From Osedax fenrisi (Eukaryota > Annelida > Polychaeta > Sabellida > Siboglinidae), in NCBI GenBank assembly GCA_964019155.1, contig OZ025244.1, forward strand, positions 19,724,027-19,788,026: a stretch of 64,000 nt of DNA, in the 5' to 3' direction. Below are positions 25,109-34,714 of the stretch, one piece after another; the stretch's first letter is position 1; each line of letters opens with the position of its first letter. Under the pieces are notes generated by a model. That model had not been told where the DNA came from and did no database searches. It saw nothing but the letters and a program-made list of their open reading frames with translations. The translations under genes were made by a program, and so were the position numbers.

Positions 25109-25147
25109 TTCCTGCGAAGTTCAATCTGATGTTATGAACCACACCAG
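25109..25147 (+). pseudogene. Transposon gene, exon of the VQSD series (2)
   Basis: Acceptor TTATTATAG, donor CCAG|GTAAAT. Frame: one base, SCEVQSDVMNHT, then AG. 39 bp, so its removal or repetition keeps the frame. Confidence 0.6.
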
Positions 25148-25165
25148 GTAAATACCATACAATAT

Positions 25166-25226
<61 letters not shown>

Positions 25227-25242
25227 TTATTTACTATTATAG

Positions 25243-25296
25243 GTCCCACCAAGTTCAATCAGATACCTCTTTTATGTCAAGTCGAAGTCAATCCAG
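25243..25296 (+). pseudogene. Transposon gene, exon of the VQSD series (3)
   Basis: Acceptor ACTATTATAG, donor CCAG|GTAAAT. Frame: one base, SHQVQSDTSFMSSRSQS, then AG. 54 bp, in the same phase as its neighbours. A (TA)n tract (25169-25224) fills the intron before it. Confidence 0.6.
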
Positions 25297-25358
25297 GTAA
25301 ATACTATTATATATATATTATTACTACTAAATATGTATTTATATTATTAACTATTTAG

Positions 25359-25432
25359 CTCCTGCGAAGTTCAATCTGATGCTATAAGCCTGAAACTAAG
25401 TCTGAAACTATACAACAATGTGGGCCTATGAT
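25359..25432 (+). pseudogene. Transposon gene, exon of the VQSD series (4)
   Basis: Acceptor AACTATTTAG. Frame: one base, SCEVQSDAISLKLS, then continues to a TGA at about 25430. The first 30 bp nearly repeat exon 2. No clear donor; it may be terminal or decayed. Confidence 0.5.
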
Positions 25433-26310
25433 ATTTGCAAAGAGTATCAATTTAATAACATGTACAGATTTTAATATATATATATATCGAGAATGAACAT
25501 ATTATTACATGTTCATCTTTCCTTAATGCTTTTAAAAATTTATATTTTCTTTATTATATATTTAATATTTCATATCTTAGCAAATTATTTATCTTCATTA
25601 TTTAAATTTATTGAATCATATTTTCATAAAAAAAAGATTAAAGATATTAAAGTATTAAAATTATTAAATATATTGTTATAATTATTATTATTTAAAATTA
25701 TGATAAATATATGTTTATGATTATTATTTTAATAAACTATATTTTAACTTAAATAACTTATTATTTATCTAAGTATTATATACATTAAAAGTTATAGATT
25801 ATTTTGTATATTTATTTTAAACAGGTTGTACTAATCTTATTTGTAAATCTCATAATAAATTAGAAATATTTTTATTTTTAAATTTATATATTATTTTTTG
25901 GAAATAATTAAAGACCAATATCATAATAAATGAACCATTGTTGGATAATTATAAATATTGTACATATTAAATAATTGTTAATATAGTATATATTACATGT
26001 GCATAAACATGATGTAATCATTTATACTCTAGTTAATTTAATTAGAATAATTAAAATTAATAATGCGATTAAATTAAATAATGATATATTTATTCCTTGA
26101 TGTCTTTTATAAATTATAACACAACATAATTTGTATGATACATTCATACAATATTAAATTAATTATATATGCATTTATTTTAATATAAATTAATGTTATG
26201 ATACATTTATACAATAGTAAATTAATTTTCTGATTAGTTAAAATAAATTAATTCAATGATGCATTTGTAAAAATTAAATTAATTCAATGATGCATTTATA
26301 TAATATTAAA

Positions 26311-26490
26311 TGAATTCTGTGATGCATTTGTAAAAAAATAAATGAATTCTGTGATGCATTTGTAAAAAATAAATGAATTCTGTGATGCATTTGTAAAAAA
26401 ATAAATGAATTCTGTGATGCATTTGTAAAAAATAAATGAATTCTGTGATGCATTTGTAAAAAAATAAATGAATTCTGTGATGCATTTATT
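26311..26490. repeat. Minisatellite with alternating 32/31-bp units
   Basis: TGAATTCTGTGATGCATTTG recurs at 26311, 26343, 26374, 26406, 26437 and 26469. The spacings are 32, 31, 32, 31 and 32 bp, i.e. a 63-bp two-part higher-order unit. It forms the right subterminal arm of the transposon. Confidence 0.95.
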
Positions 26491-26576
26491 TATAATTTAT
26501 GAATCGAAAAGCGCTGTTTTCTTGATGCATTTAAAAAATATTTTTAACTCATCTGATGCATTTATTTTTCTCAGTG

Positions 26577-26770
26577 TATGGTATTACTTATTCTCCGTGC
26601 AGGTTCATACCTATTGTATATGTATATCATCGGTATTGCTGATATATTAAGAACTTTCCGAATATCCACTACCATATATTTCTGATGATATTCAACTGTT
26701 TACCCATTCCCCATAAATGTCCATAACCACAATAACTCTATATTAATCGATTGCGCAAATGGAAACTCGT
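26577..26770 (+). pseudogene. L2-like LINE RT fossil, right part
   Basis: Continues the RT broken at 22748. SDDIQLFTHSP at about 26687-26720 is the 'YADDIQLYTHS' catalytic motif with Tyr-Ala changed. The flanking frames are shifted. Confidence 0.75.
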
Positions 26771-26888
26771 AATTGGCAATGAATATGCAATAAACCTAGA
26801 AGCCTACACATATTGTATAAACAAATATAACAATTATATTATTTTATAACAAGCTGATTAATTACATGAATTTAAATTTGAATTAATA

Positions 26889-26922
<34 letters not shown>

Positions 26923-27140
26923 ATTGGCTATTTATTTAGCCAATACCATATATTTATTGATTTAGTTGTCACTAAAGATGGAATTTAACTAAATAAAATA
27001 AAATATTATTAACCTCAATATTTCATTTACTAAATTATTTTTAAATACTATATAATCGTAAATTATAACGGTGTTATATTGATTATGGTTACCTGCTTAT
27101 ATGTATATATATATAAATAATGGCCTCTGTTATATACTAG
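26771..27140. other. Intron spacer
   Basis: AT-rich, with (TA)n at 26891-26922. It ends in ATATACTAG, the left target copy of the next element. Confidence 0.6.
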
Positions 27141-28022
27141 GGGAAAGTAACCGAATACGGACAGTGCCCGAATACGGACACTCTCGGTATCTCAGAAACC
27201 AAATATCCTACAAAATAATGTTTAATGAATAAAATATTCATAATTATAAAAATAGTCTAAAAAATTATTTTTTATTTTTGAAATATACAAAATATTGCTA
27301 CAATAAACTGATTTTTTTTATTACGTTTTTAAATTTATGAAAAATATTGTCAACTAAAAACCTTCTCAAGATTATACAAATGTATCGATATATAATATAA
27401 CACTAAAGCATTCTAAAAATTGTATTTTTAATTTCTATATTTGTTATCAAATATTCATTAAGTTATATGCATATATCTAAAGGTCATATACGTTCCTAAT
27501 ACGGACACTCTAAATGTCTTAATACGGACACCCTATAACCAATCAGCGCGCAGCGTATTAAAAATTCTGATTTTCATAAATATTGCGTGCGTTATAATAT
27601 TAATACCACCAATAAAGCTAATTCTAAAAAATATATTATTTAGATACTTAAATTGCATTATTAATTAAAATATAATAAAAATAAATAAATTATTAACTAA
27701 TTAAATTACAATATATTTTTTATAAAATTAATTTTAAATAACGTAATTGTAATTTGTCTGATTGATTCATTAATAATATATAGTTTATCTAGAGGTATAT
27801 AGGGTGTCCGTATTATAACACAGGATGTCCGTATTCGGACATGGGTACCGAATACGGTCACTCCCGTTATCTATGGAATTAAAAGATTAAATAAAATTTT
27901 AAAATCACAATAATATCTATAATCATATAATATTAATATGTTGTAATTTTTGAATACAAATAATGAGTCATAAAAAGTTAAGACCATTTATTGTTAAAGT
28001 GTCCGTATTAGGTTACTTTCCC
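27141..28022. mobile_element. 882-bp non-autonomous transposon rich in AATACGGACA
   Basis: The terminal inverted repeats begin GGGAAAGTAACC(G/T)AATACG at both ends. Direct 9-bp flanks ATATACTAG / ATATACTTA (7 of 9 match) look like a target duplication. The decamer AATACGGACA or its complement recurs at the ends and in internal clusters near 27150, 27495, 27800-27860 and 28000. There is no open frame. A 9-bp duplication would fit Mutator-like elements, but the superfamily is not settled. Confidence 0.85.
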
Positions 28023-28447
28023 ATATACTTATCTTTATATGTATTTAAATTATAATTACATATATGTAATTGTATAAATATAAAAATAAAAAAAGTATTC
28101 TTTACAATAAAATACAATTTTGTGAATATGTTGTATTTAAATTGATTATATAAATTTGTAAATATATAAATATGATAATATTATTGAATAATTATAAATA
28201 AATTTAAAATATTTATAAAATATTTATTTCGTAATTTGTATTCATTAATTATAATTATCATCTAATCATATTATTAATTTATTTATAAAATACATCAATT
28301 AAATTGATAAATAAAATAGTACATTTTAAACACAATTTATCTAGATATAAAATGTATAAATCAGAAGTTTTGCCATCAATTAATATGAATACTTATTTTT
28401 TATAAAATATTGTATTTAATATTTATAAATATTTAATTATATCTAAC
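28023..28447. other. AT-rich intron sequence
   Basis: No further exon or repeat recognised. Confidence 0.6.
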
Positions 28448-28513
28448 CAAGAATGCAACCTCTAAAGCTACATTATCTGCTATGTTCTCATCCAAAGTTA
28501 ACCATCCATCAAC
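28448..28513 (-). CDS. M13 metallopeptidase, ENIAD exon
   Basis: Acceptor ATACTAAATAG, donor TTG|GTTAGA. 22 codons read VDGWLTLDENIADNVALEVAF plus Leu. In M13 enzymes the 'GENIADNGGL' motif supplies the third zinc ligand (Glu) and a catalytic Asp; both are kept here. The following Gly-Gly is changed to Val-Ala, and the residue before ENIAD is Asp rather than Gly. Phase 0 at both ends fits its neighbours. Confidence 0.9.
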
Positions 28514-28672
28514 CTATTTAGTATATATATATAGTTATCTTTAAATATTATATTATAATTAACATTATATTTACCATAACATTCTAATAAAATTTTAATA
28601 AATTATAAACTTAATTATAATATTTTAATACATCATAAGGTTAAAAATTTAATAAAAGTATAAATATTAAAC

Positions 28673-28877
28673 TTTTTCTTTAACATTATCATTCATTACA
28701 TACAAATTTGAATATTGTTCTCTTATACATTCAGCTCTTCTAGCATATTCATTTCTGCTCTCGTGACTCAACCATTTATTTAAATCACCATGCTTAGTAA
28801 ATCTTTCGCCAGTGGCATCAATAGAATGCATGATTTCATGAGCAATTGTTACACCAATTCCCCCGTAATTAAGAGCG
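28673..28877 (-). CDS. M13 metallopeptidase, zinc-binding exon
   Basis: Acceptor CACTTACAG, donor AAA|GTTTAA. After one base it reads ALNYGGIGVTIAHEIMHSID, then ATGERFTKHGDLNKWLSHES and AECIREQYSNLYV. NYGGIG followed by HEIMH (two zinc-binding His around the catalytic Glu) and 'D..G..f...GdL..W' is the signature of peptidase family M13. The usual Gly-Phe-Asp-Asp after HEITH is here Ser-Ile-Asp-Ala. It ends in phase 0, joining the ENIAD exon across a 159-bp intron. Confidence 0.93.
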
Positions 28878-28918
28878 CTGTAAGTGTAAGTGTATCTTTA
28901 AGTTTAAACTATGTATAG

Positions 28919-28924
28919 TATATA

Positions 28925-28967
<43 letters not shown>
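28919..28967. repeat. (TA)n microsatellite
   Basis: Interrupted (TA)n just upstream of the zinc-binding exon, in the intron. Confidence 0.95.
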
Positions 28968-28969
<2 letters not shown>

Positions 28970-29079
28970 TTAATGTGTTTATTTAGACCGTGAATTTAGA
29001 AGATTTATAAAATATATTTAAAAATTATCTAAATATATTTTTTTAAATATTACAAAATTTTCAATATATTAGTAGTTGT

Positions 29080-30100
29080 TAAGTTTTTGATTGTTTGACA
29101 ACCTATCATTAATTAATCATAGCTATTCCTGATTCTGTATTGCTATATATACAATAAAATAAATTGTAGCTAAAATACAAACAAATGTAGAAAAATATTT
29201 GTTTTTAATATTTAAAAAATGAGTGGAAACATATTTAAAAAATATTTCATATTATAAAAAATACAACAAATATTTCCAATATTACAAAATATGACTTACA
29301 AAATTTCGAAAACCCAAACCCATTCATATCCTACCCGGCGTTGCTTGGCTTTTGATTGTTTGCCTATCTATTATTTATTGAGTATACTTAGATAGCTATA
29401 TATATAGCTATATATAGCTATATAGCTATATATAGTTATAAATAGCTATATATATATATAGCTATTCCAGAGTAAATAGTATATACAATAAAATAAATTA
29501 TAGCTAAAATACAAACAAATATAGACATATATTTATTTAAATATTCCAAATATTAGTGGACAAATATTTCCAAAATATTTCCCCAAATATTAAAAAAAAA
29601 TACAACAAATATTTCAAAATATTACAAAATATATTTAAAAAAAAAATATTCTAAATATATTTAAAAAAATATAATATTTATCTTATAATATTTATATAAT
29701 TATTATATCTTAAAATTATATTTTAATAAATATAATAAATATTAAAAATATATTACAAAATATATTACAAAAAAATGTTTAAAAATATTTTCAAAAAATT
29801 GTTCACCAAAATATTTCAAAAATATTTCAAAAATATTTCAAACAAATTATAAAACAATATTTCGAAAAAATATAAAAACAATATTTCAATAAAGCGTCAA
29901 AGAAAGTATATATCTAAAAATCATTTTGATAGCAAAAAGTACATTTTTCGTGTTTATCACGATCACGAGGTACGAAATTAAAAAAATTCTGGGCCAACCA
30001 TACATTTGAAAAATATCAAGATCGGGTATACCAGATTTTCACGATGTCCATAGGTTAGACACATAAACTATTATTTTATATAGTAGATTTGAATAGTTTT
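29080..30100 (+). repeat. Modular interspersed repeat, short copy
   Basis: Two modules beginning TTTTTGATTGTTTG (about 29088 and 29345), the second preceded by CTACCCGGCGTTGCTTGG. Each continues through TATTTATT..ATAGCTATTCC and ACAATAAAATAAATT. Then comes a long tract of AAATATTTC-type sequence and a 3' part with AAGATCGGGTATA (about 30022). The same order occurs in the long copy at 58366-60595. Non-coding; class unknown. Confidence 0.7.
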
Positions 30101-30258
30101 TTAATTAAAATTTAAAAACTACGATGTTTATATCGTTCATATATTATACAATAAGGTATTGTATGCAAGCTGAACATCGGATAAGAAGCACGAGTGTCGT
30201 ATATCTTTCCAATAGTATATACTAAATTGTCGGGTTTAATATAATATTTATTATAAAC

Positions 30259-30291
30259 TTTCATTATCTCGAGACTCTCGAGATAATGAAA
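30259..30291. repeat. 33-bp perfect hairpin
   Basis: 16-bp arms (TTTCATTATCTCGAGA and its complement) around a single C. It could form a hairpin or be the remnant of two abutting repeats; no gene context. Confidence 0.9.
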
Positions 30292-30937
30292 TTTAGGATT
30301 TTATTTTCTCATGATAATGAAAAATAGGCAAAATTTAAATCACTAGTACATACTATTAGTATTTTTTTAAATTTCACTCATCATTATAAACAAATTACAT
30401 ACTTTTTTAAAATTATAAATCATATTTTATATTAAAAACCCGAAACCGATTTCAGTATATACTATAAAATTCTGTAACCGACCAGAAAAACAGAATAAAA
30501 ATCCAAAACCATTATATATATAAGGATATAGGCAGTAGATCAGTATGTGAGATTTAATGAGTAATTAATTTACATCAGATAGAAAATGAATAGTTAATAT
30601 ATTTATTAAGTTAATAGGAGGGGTAATATATATAATAATAATGATAAAAGATGAAGTAAAAACGCGAATATTGTAATTAATACTTGCATGTAGAGAATTT
30701 GTTAACAATTTAGCATAACTCGAAATATTCGGTGAGTGATCTGCAAATTTAAATAGTCTATTAGAATCAGAAGGGTGTGTGGTATATTTTTTGATATATG
30801 AGATAGTTTAAGATAAGGTGCATGTAGATATATAACATTTTGAAGAAAAGTGTTTAGTACCGGAAATAGAGAAGTAGAAAATAAATAGGATTATTTATGT
30901 ATATTACATAGTTAATAAGTAATTATGCTTACATTAT

Positions 30938-30987
<50 letters not shown>

Positions 30988-31030
30988 TTGATATTAGAAA
31001 TGATTTATTTGCTGATATTGTTAAACATCA
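30292..31030. other. Intron sequence, no clear feature
   Basis: Minus-strand frames near 30730-30860 look vaguely coding (SDSNRLFKFADHSPN) but I cannot assign them. (TA)n at 30941-30981. Confidence 0.45.
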
Positions 31031-31039
31031 AAAATACAT

Positions 31040-31715
31040 TTTTCTCAATTAAATGTGTCAAATAATTCTAGTTCACTTAATTCTTCTAGTGTTAATGAAT
31101 TAAATAACACTGTTATAACTGATTCTAAGATTGATACTAATGTCATGGCTGTGATTGAAAATCTACCGAATTCGATTAATTATACTCTTTATTTAAAATA
31201 TCATTTTAGTTATCTGTAAATAAATGAATCTACTATTAGTTGTGTTTCCTTTAATAATAAGAGATCTATAATATATTTTTCAAATATATATGCAAAGAAT
31301 AACTTTCTTTCAACTAGATCCATGTTGAAATCAACTAAGTTTTCGTTTTTATTCTTCAGAAATCACATCAGTAATGAGGAATTTAAAAAAGGAAGGAATT
31401 TTTATCATGCGATTAAATCTAAACTTATTACTGGATTTAAATTAATTTAGAACTTATATTACTGATGGTAACATTGCAATAGAATCGGATAACTCTCGAT
31501 CATTATCTGATGCTGTGATGAAGGTATGGTCTGACTCATTTTTAGCTAATAGCAATAGTAAAAAAAGAGAGTTCTTATATTTCTCAAAATTAACTAATCT
31601 CGTTATGTACTATTTCCTTAATAAACGATAGATCTATTAAGAAAAATGTTTATATTATATTAGCCTATATCTCTGAATACAATCCGACAATCGTTTTACT
31701 GAAACCTGGTTATCT
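31040..31715 (+). pseudogene. L2-like LINE remnant 5' of a newer LINE
   Basis: Frames give KSTKFSFLFFRNHISNEEF and, in another frame, ITDGNIAIESDNSRSLSD and VWSDSF, typical of the endonuclease-RT linker. Near the right end is FTETWLSSND, an endonuclease start motif that should precede the linker. The pieces are therefore in a disturbed order, or two fragments abut. Confidence 0.55.
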
Positions 31716-31719
31716 TCAA

Positions 31720-33264
31720 ATGATATTTATACCATTATTATGCTCTGTAATTTCTCAACTAATTTACATACTTATTCTTATTACTGAAACTTGGTTAAAT
31801 GAAAGTAATAATACAAATTTAGATATATATGGATATGAACTAATACAATTAAATAGAGAAAATAAAAATAAAAAACGTGGTGGTGGTGTCGCTATATATA
31901 TTGACATATCACTAAACTATATCATTATGAATCAATTATCAATAAAAATTCAAGACTCAGTAGAAATACTGACTATAAAAATTTTAATAAAAAACAATCA
32001 ACATTTACTATCAACTATATACAGAAGCCCATCATATAATGTAGATACATTCATTGATCTATTTTATAATACCTTTAATAATATAAATAACAAAATATTT
32101 ATATTAGGTGACCTCAATATAAATATACTTTCTGACAATATATATACTAACAAATTTAAAGATAATCTAGAAATACTTGGTTTTAAATCTATTATTAAAA
32201 ATTATACAAGAATCAATAAAAATAACAATAATACCTTAATCGACCTATTATTAACTAATGTAACTAATATTAAAACATCTGGTGTATTGGTAAGTGATAT
32301 CACTGATCATTTCCCGATATATTTTCAATATTCTATAAAAAATCAATGTAAGTTAAAAAATACTATCAAAATATATAAAAGACAAACAAAAACAAAAAAT
32401 ATTAATAAATTAATGGAAATATTAAAAAATGAAAAATGGATAAATGTTTTATCAAACAATGACCCAAATGAATCTTATGCTAAATTTATTAATATATATG
32501 AAAACATTGTTGATCAATCAATGCCAATAATAGATAAAATTATTAAAATAAAAACTGAAAATAAGTGGATGACTGGTGATATTAAAAGTGATATACACAC
32601 TAAAAATAATTTATATAAAATTTATATAAAAAATAGGAAAAATGATATACTGGTTAAATATAAACACATAAAAAATATCATTGCTAATAAAATAAAAATT
32701 GCTAAAAAAAAATTGTTTTCTAATGATATCAAAAATGCAAATACTTCAAAAAAAAAATGGAAAATAATTAATAATAGGTTAAATAGAAAAAATCACAATA
32801 CATTACCAAATAATTTTATAAATACAAATAACAAAGTACTTAATAAGCCTTTAGATATAGCTAATGGATTTAATGAATACTTCATAAACACTATTGAACA
32901 ATTGAATAGTCAATTCAATCAAGTAAATAATAATTCTGTTTTAGACAGTATAAAAACTAACAAAAATACAATATTCCTTACACCAGTTACAGATAAAGAA
33001 ATAATTAATATAATTGCCCTAAAGGAACATAAACATTCATTAGATATAAATAAAATAAATATGTATATTTTAGATATATCAAAATCATATATAATTCAGC
33101 CATTAAAGCATATTTTCAATCTATCAATTAATAAAGGAATTTTTCCTGATAAAATGAAAATAGCTATCATAAAACCTATACATAAAAAAAAAGTAAAAAC
33201 AATTTTGAAAATTACAGACCCATATCACTATTACTTCAAATATCAAAAATACTTGAAAAATTAA
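31720..33264 (+). pseudogene. LINE-A ORF2 part 1: endonuclease and start of RT
   Basis: Frame 1. Landmarks: LITETWLNES, KKRGGGVAIYID, STIYRSPSYN, FILGDLNINIL and SDITDHFPIYF, together an apurinic-type endonuclease with its catalytic Asp and Ser-Asp-His. A Lys/Asn-rich linker with NKWMTGDIK and KKKWKIINNRLN follows. The start of the RT reads GIFPDKMKIAIIKPIHK. The frame is lost after 33205: the expected 'YRPI..LPQISKILEK' continues in another frame up to 33265. The first ATG is internal to the domain. Confidence 0.88.
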
Positions 33265-33840
33265 TATATAATAGATTAGAACATTTTATAAATAAACATA
33301 AATTAATATCAAATAATCAATACGGATATCAAAGAAATAAAAATACTATAGATGCAATAACTGAATTCTATACAAACATATTAAATAACAAAGAAAATAA
33401 TAAAAAAACAAATACAATATTTTTAGACCTATCAAAAGCATTTGATATGTTAGACCATAATATTCTATTTAACAAATTAGAAATATATGGTATCAGAGGT
33501 CATGCCTTAAATTTAATTAAAAGCTACCTATTAAATAGAGGTCAAATAACTTCTATTGATAATAAGTTATCTGATATATTAATAAGTAATATAGGAGTTC
33601 CACAGGGTTCAGTTCTGGGACCATTGCTATTCATTATTTATATAAATGATATAACACTATTAACAGAAAATGATATAAATATAACCACTATTTTATTTGC
33701 TGATGATACATCAGTTAGTGTTTCAGCCAATAAAATAAGTGTTTTAATAAATGATACAAAAAAAATATTAGATAAATTAGAAATATGGTTTAAAAAAAAT
33801 AAATTAATAGTAAATACTGAAAAAACCATAATAATAATTT
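33225..33840 (+). pseudogene. LINE-A ORF2 part 2: reverse transcriptase core
   Basis: Frame 3. From ISKILEKLIYNRLEHF through NQYGYQRNKNTIDAI, IFLDLSKAFDMLDHNIL, IGVPQGSVLGPLLFIIYIND, then LFADDTSVSV (the catalytic [F/Y]ADD) to NKLIVNTEKT. All RT blocks are present. A homopolymer shift near 33838 moves the frame again. Confidence 0.9.
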
Positions 33841-33844
33841 TTTT

Positions 33845-34528
33845 AAAACACGTGAATTTTCGAATTTTAATATTGACTACGCTATATACAATCAACAAAT
33901 ACAAATAATAGATAAATATAAATTTCTAGGTATTATAATAGATACTAAACTAAATTTTAAAACACATATATTATCAATAAAAAAAAAAATCTTACAAATA
34001 ACTTATATGATTAGAAAATTTTCTAATGAATTACCACATCATATTCTTATGTTACTATATAATTCACTTTTTTTATCTAATCTTCATTATGGGATAGAAA
34101 TATGGGGCAACAATTATAGTAATATAATAAAACCTCTATATAATATACAAAAAAAAATACTTAAAATAATATATCTTAAAAAAACTAATACAACCTATAA
34201 TTCACAATATACAAATAAAGATATACAACCCCTACCCATATATACAAACACACTTACTATAAAGCAAATCACTGAATATAAAACATTATGTTACATGTAT
34301 AAAAATAAAAATAGATTCAAAAATAACATTAATAAAAACAATAACTATAATCTAAGAAATAACAATGAATATGAAATAAAAAATAAAAAATTTACTTTAA
34401 CAAATAATAGTTTATTAATAGTTGGAATTAAATTATGGAATAAACTAGATGAAAAAATAAAAAAAAGTAAAAACATTAACATATTTAAAAGAAAAATAAA
34501 AAAAATACTTATTTCAGAGAATAATTAA
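33845..34528 (+). pseudogene. LINE-A ORF2 part 3: RT thumb and C-terminus
   Basis: Frame 2. FLGIIIDTKLNFKTHI, then MIRKFSNELPHHILMLLYNS and HYGIEIWGN, then IQKKILKIIY, GIKLWNKLDEKIKKS and FKRKIKKILI before a TAA stop. This is the usual C-terminal RT extension, without an RNase H domain. Confidence 0.88.
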
Positions 34529-34714
34529 AGATATAAGATGAAGAGAAAGAAGAGGATGGCAGCTTTTATAAAAGTCGATGACTTACTGGTAGCCTTTTGG
34601 AGAAATTTTTGTTTTTATTATAGCTATTATATTATTATTATTATGATTTGTTAATCAAACATATATGTAATACTCCAATAAATTTGTTTCATTCATTCAT
34701 TCATTCATTCTTTT

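Larger units (their letters stand above)
22749..26576 (+). mobile_element. 3.8-kb TA-flanked DNA transposon with subterminal ATGCAT repeats
   Basis: 34-bp terminal inverted repeats (22749-22782 and 26543-26576) with one mismatch begin CACTGAGAAAAATAAATGC. TA dinucleotides sit immediately outside (22747-22748 and 26577-26578). The insertion splits an L2 reverse transcriptase, which confirms both boundaries. Both arms, over about 350-400 bp, are filled with GATGCATTT-type motifs; the right arm is a minisatellite. Inside are short exons with splice signals. No DDE transposase domain is recognised. TA target choice fits Tc1/mariner-like or some other superfamilies; I cannot assign it. Confidence 0.9.
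31716..34711 (+). mobile_element. Young 5'-truncated CR1/Jockey-like LINE ('LINE-A')
   Basis: Least decayed LINE in the window: most of ORF2 in three long frames, a short 3' UTR, CCAATAAA and a (CATT)n tail at 34688-34710. The endonuclease lacks only its first few dozen residues, so the copy is slightly 5'-truncated. Codon choice is as AT-extreme as the flanks. It lies in the opposite orientation to the host M13 gene, inside an intron. Confidence 0.92.

Noticed and set aside
25493..25681. 62-residue hydrophobic frame inside the 3.8-kb transposon
   Set aside because: AT-rich sequence easily gives Leu/Ile/Phe/Lys-rich frames; it does not fit the phase of the neighbouring exons.
33638..33904. 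Minus-strand frame opposite the LINE-A RT
   Set aside because: It is the antisense shadow of the FADD-containing reverse transcriptase frame.
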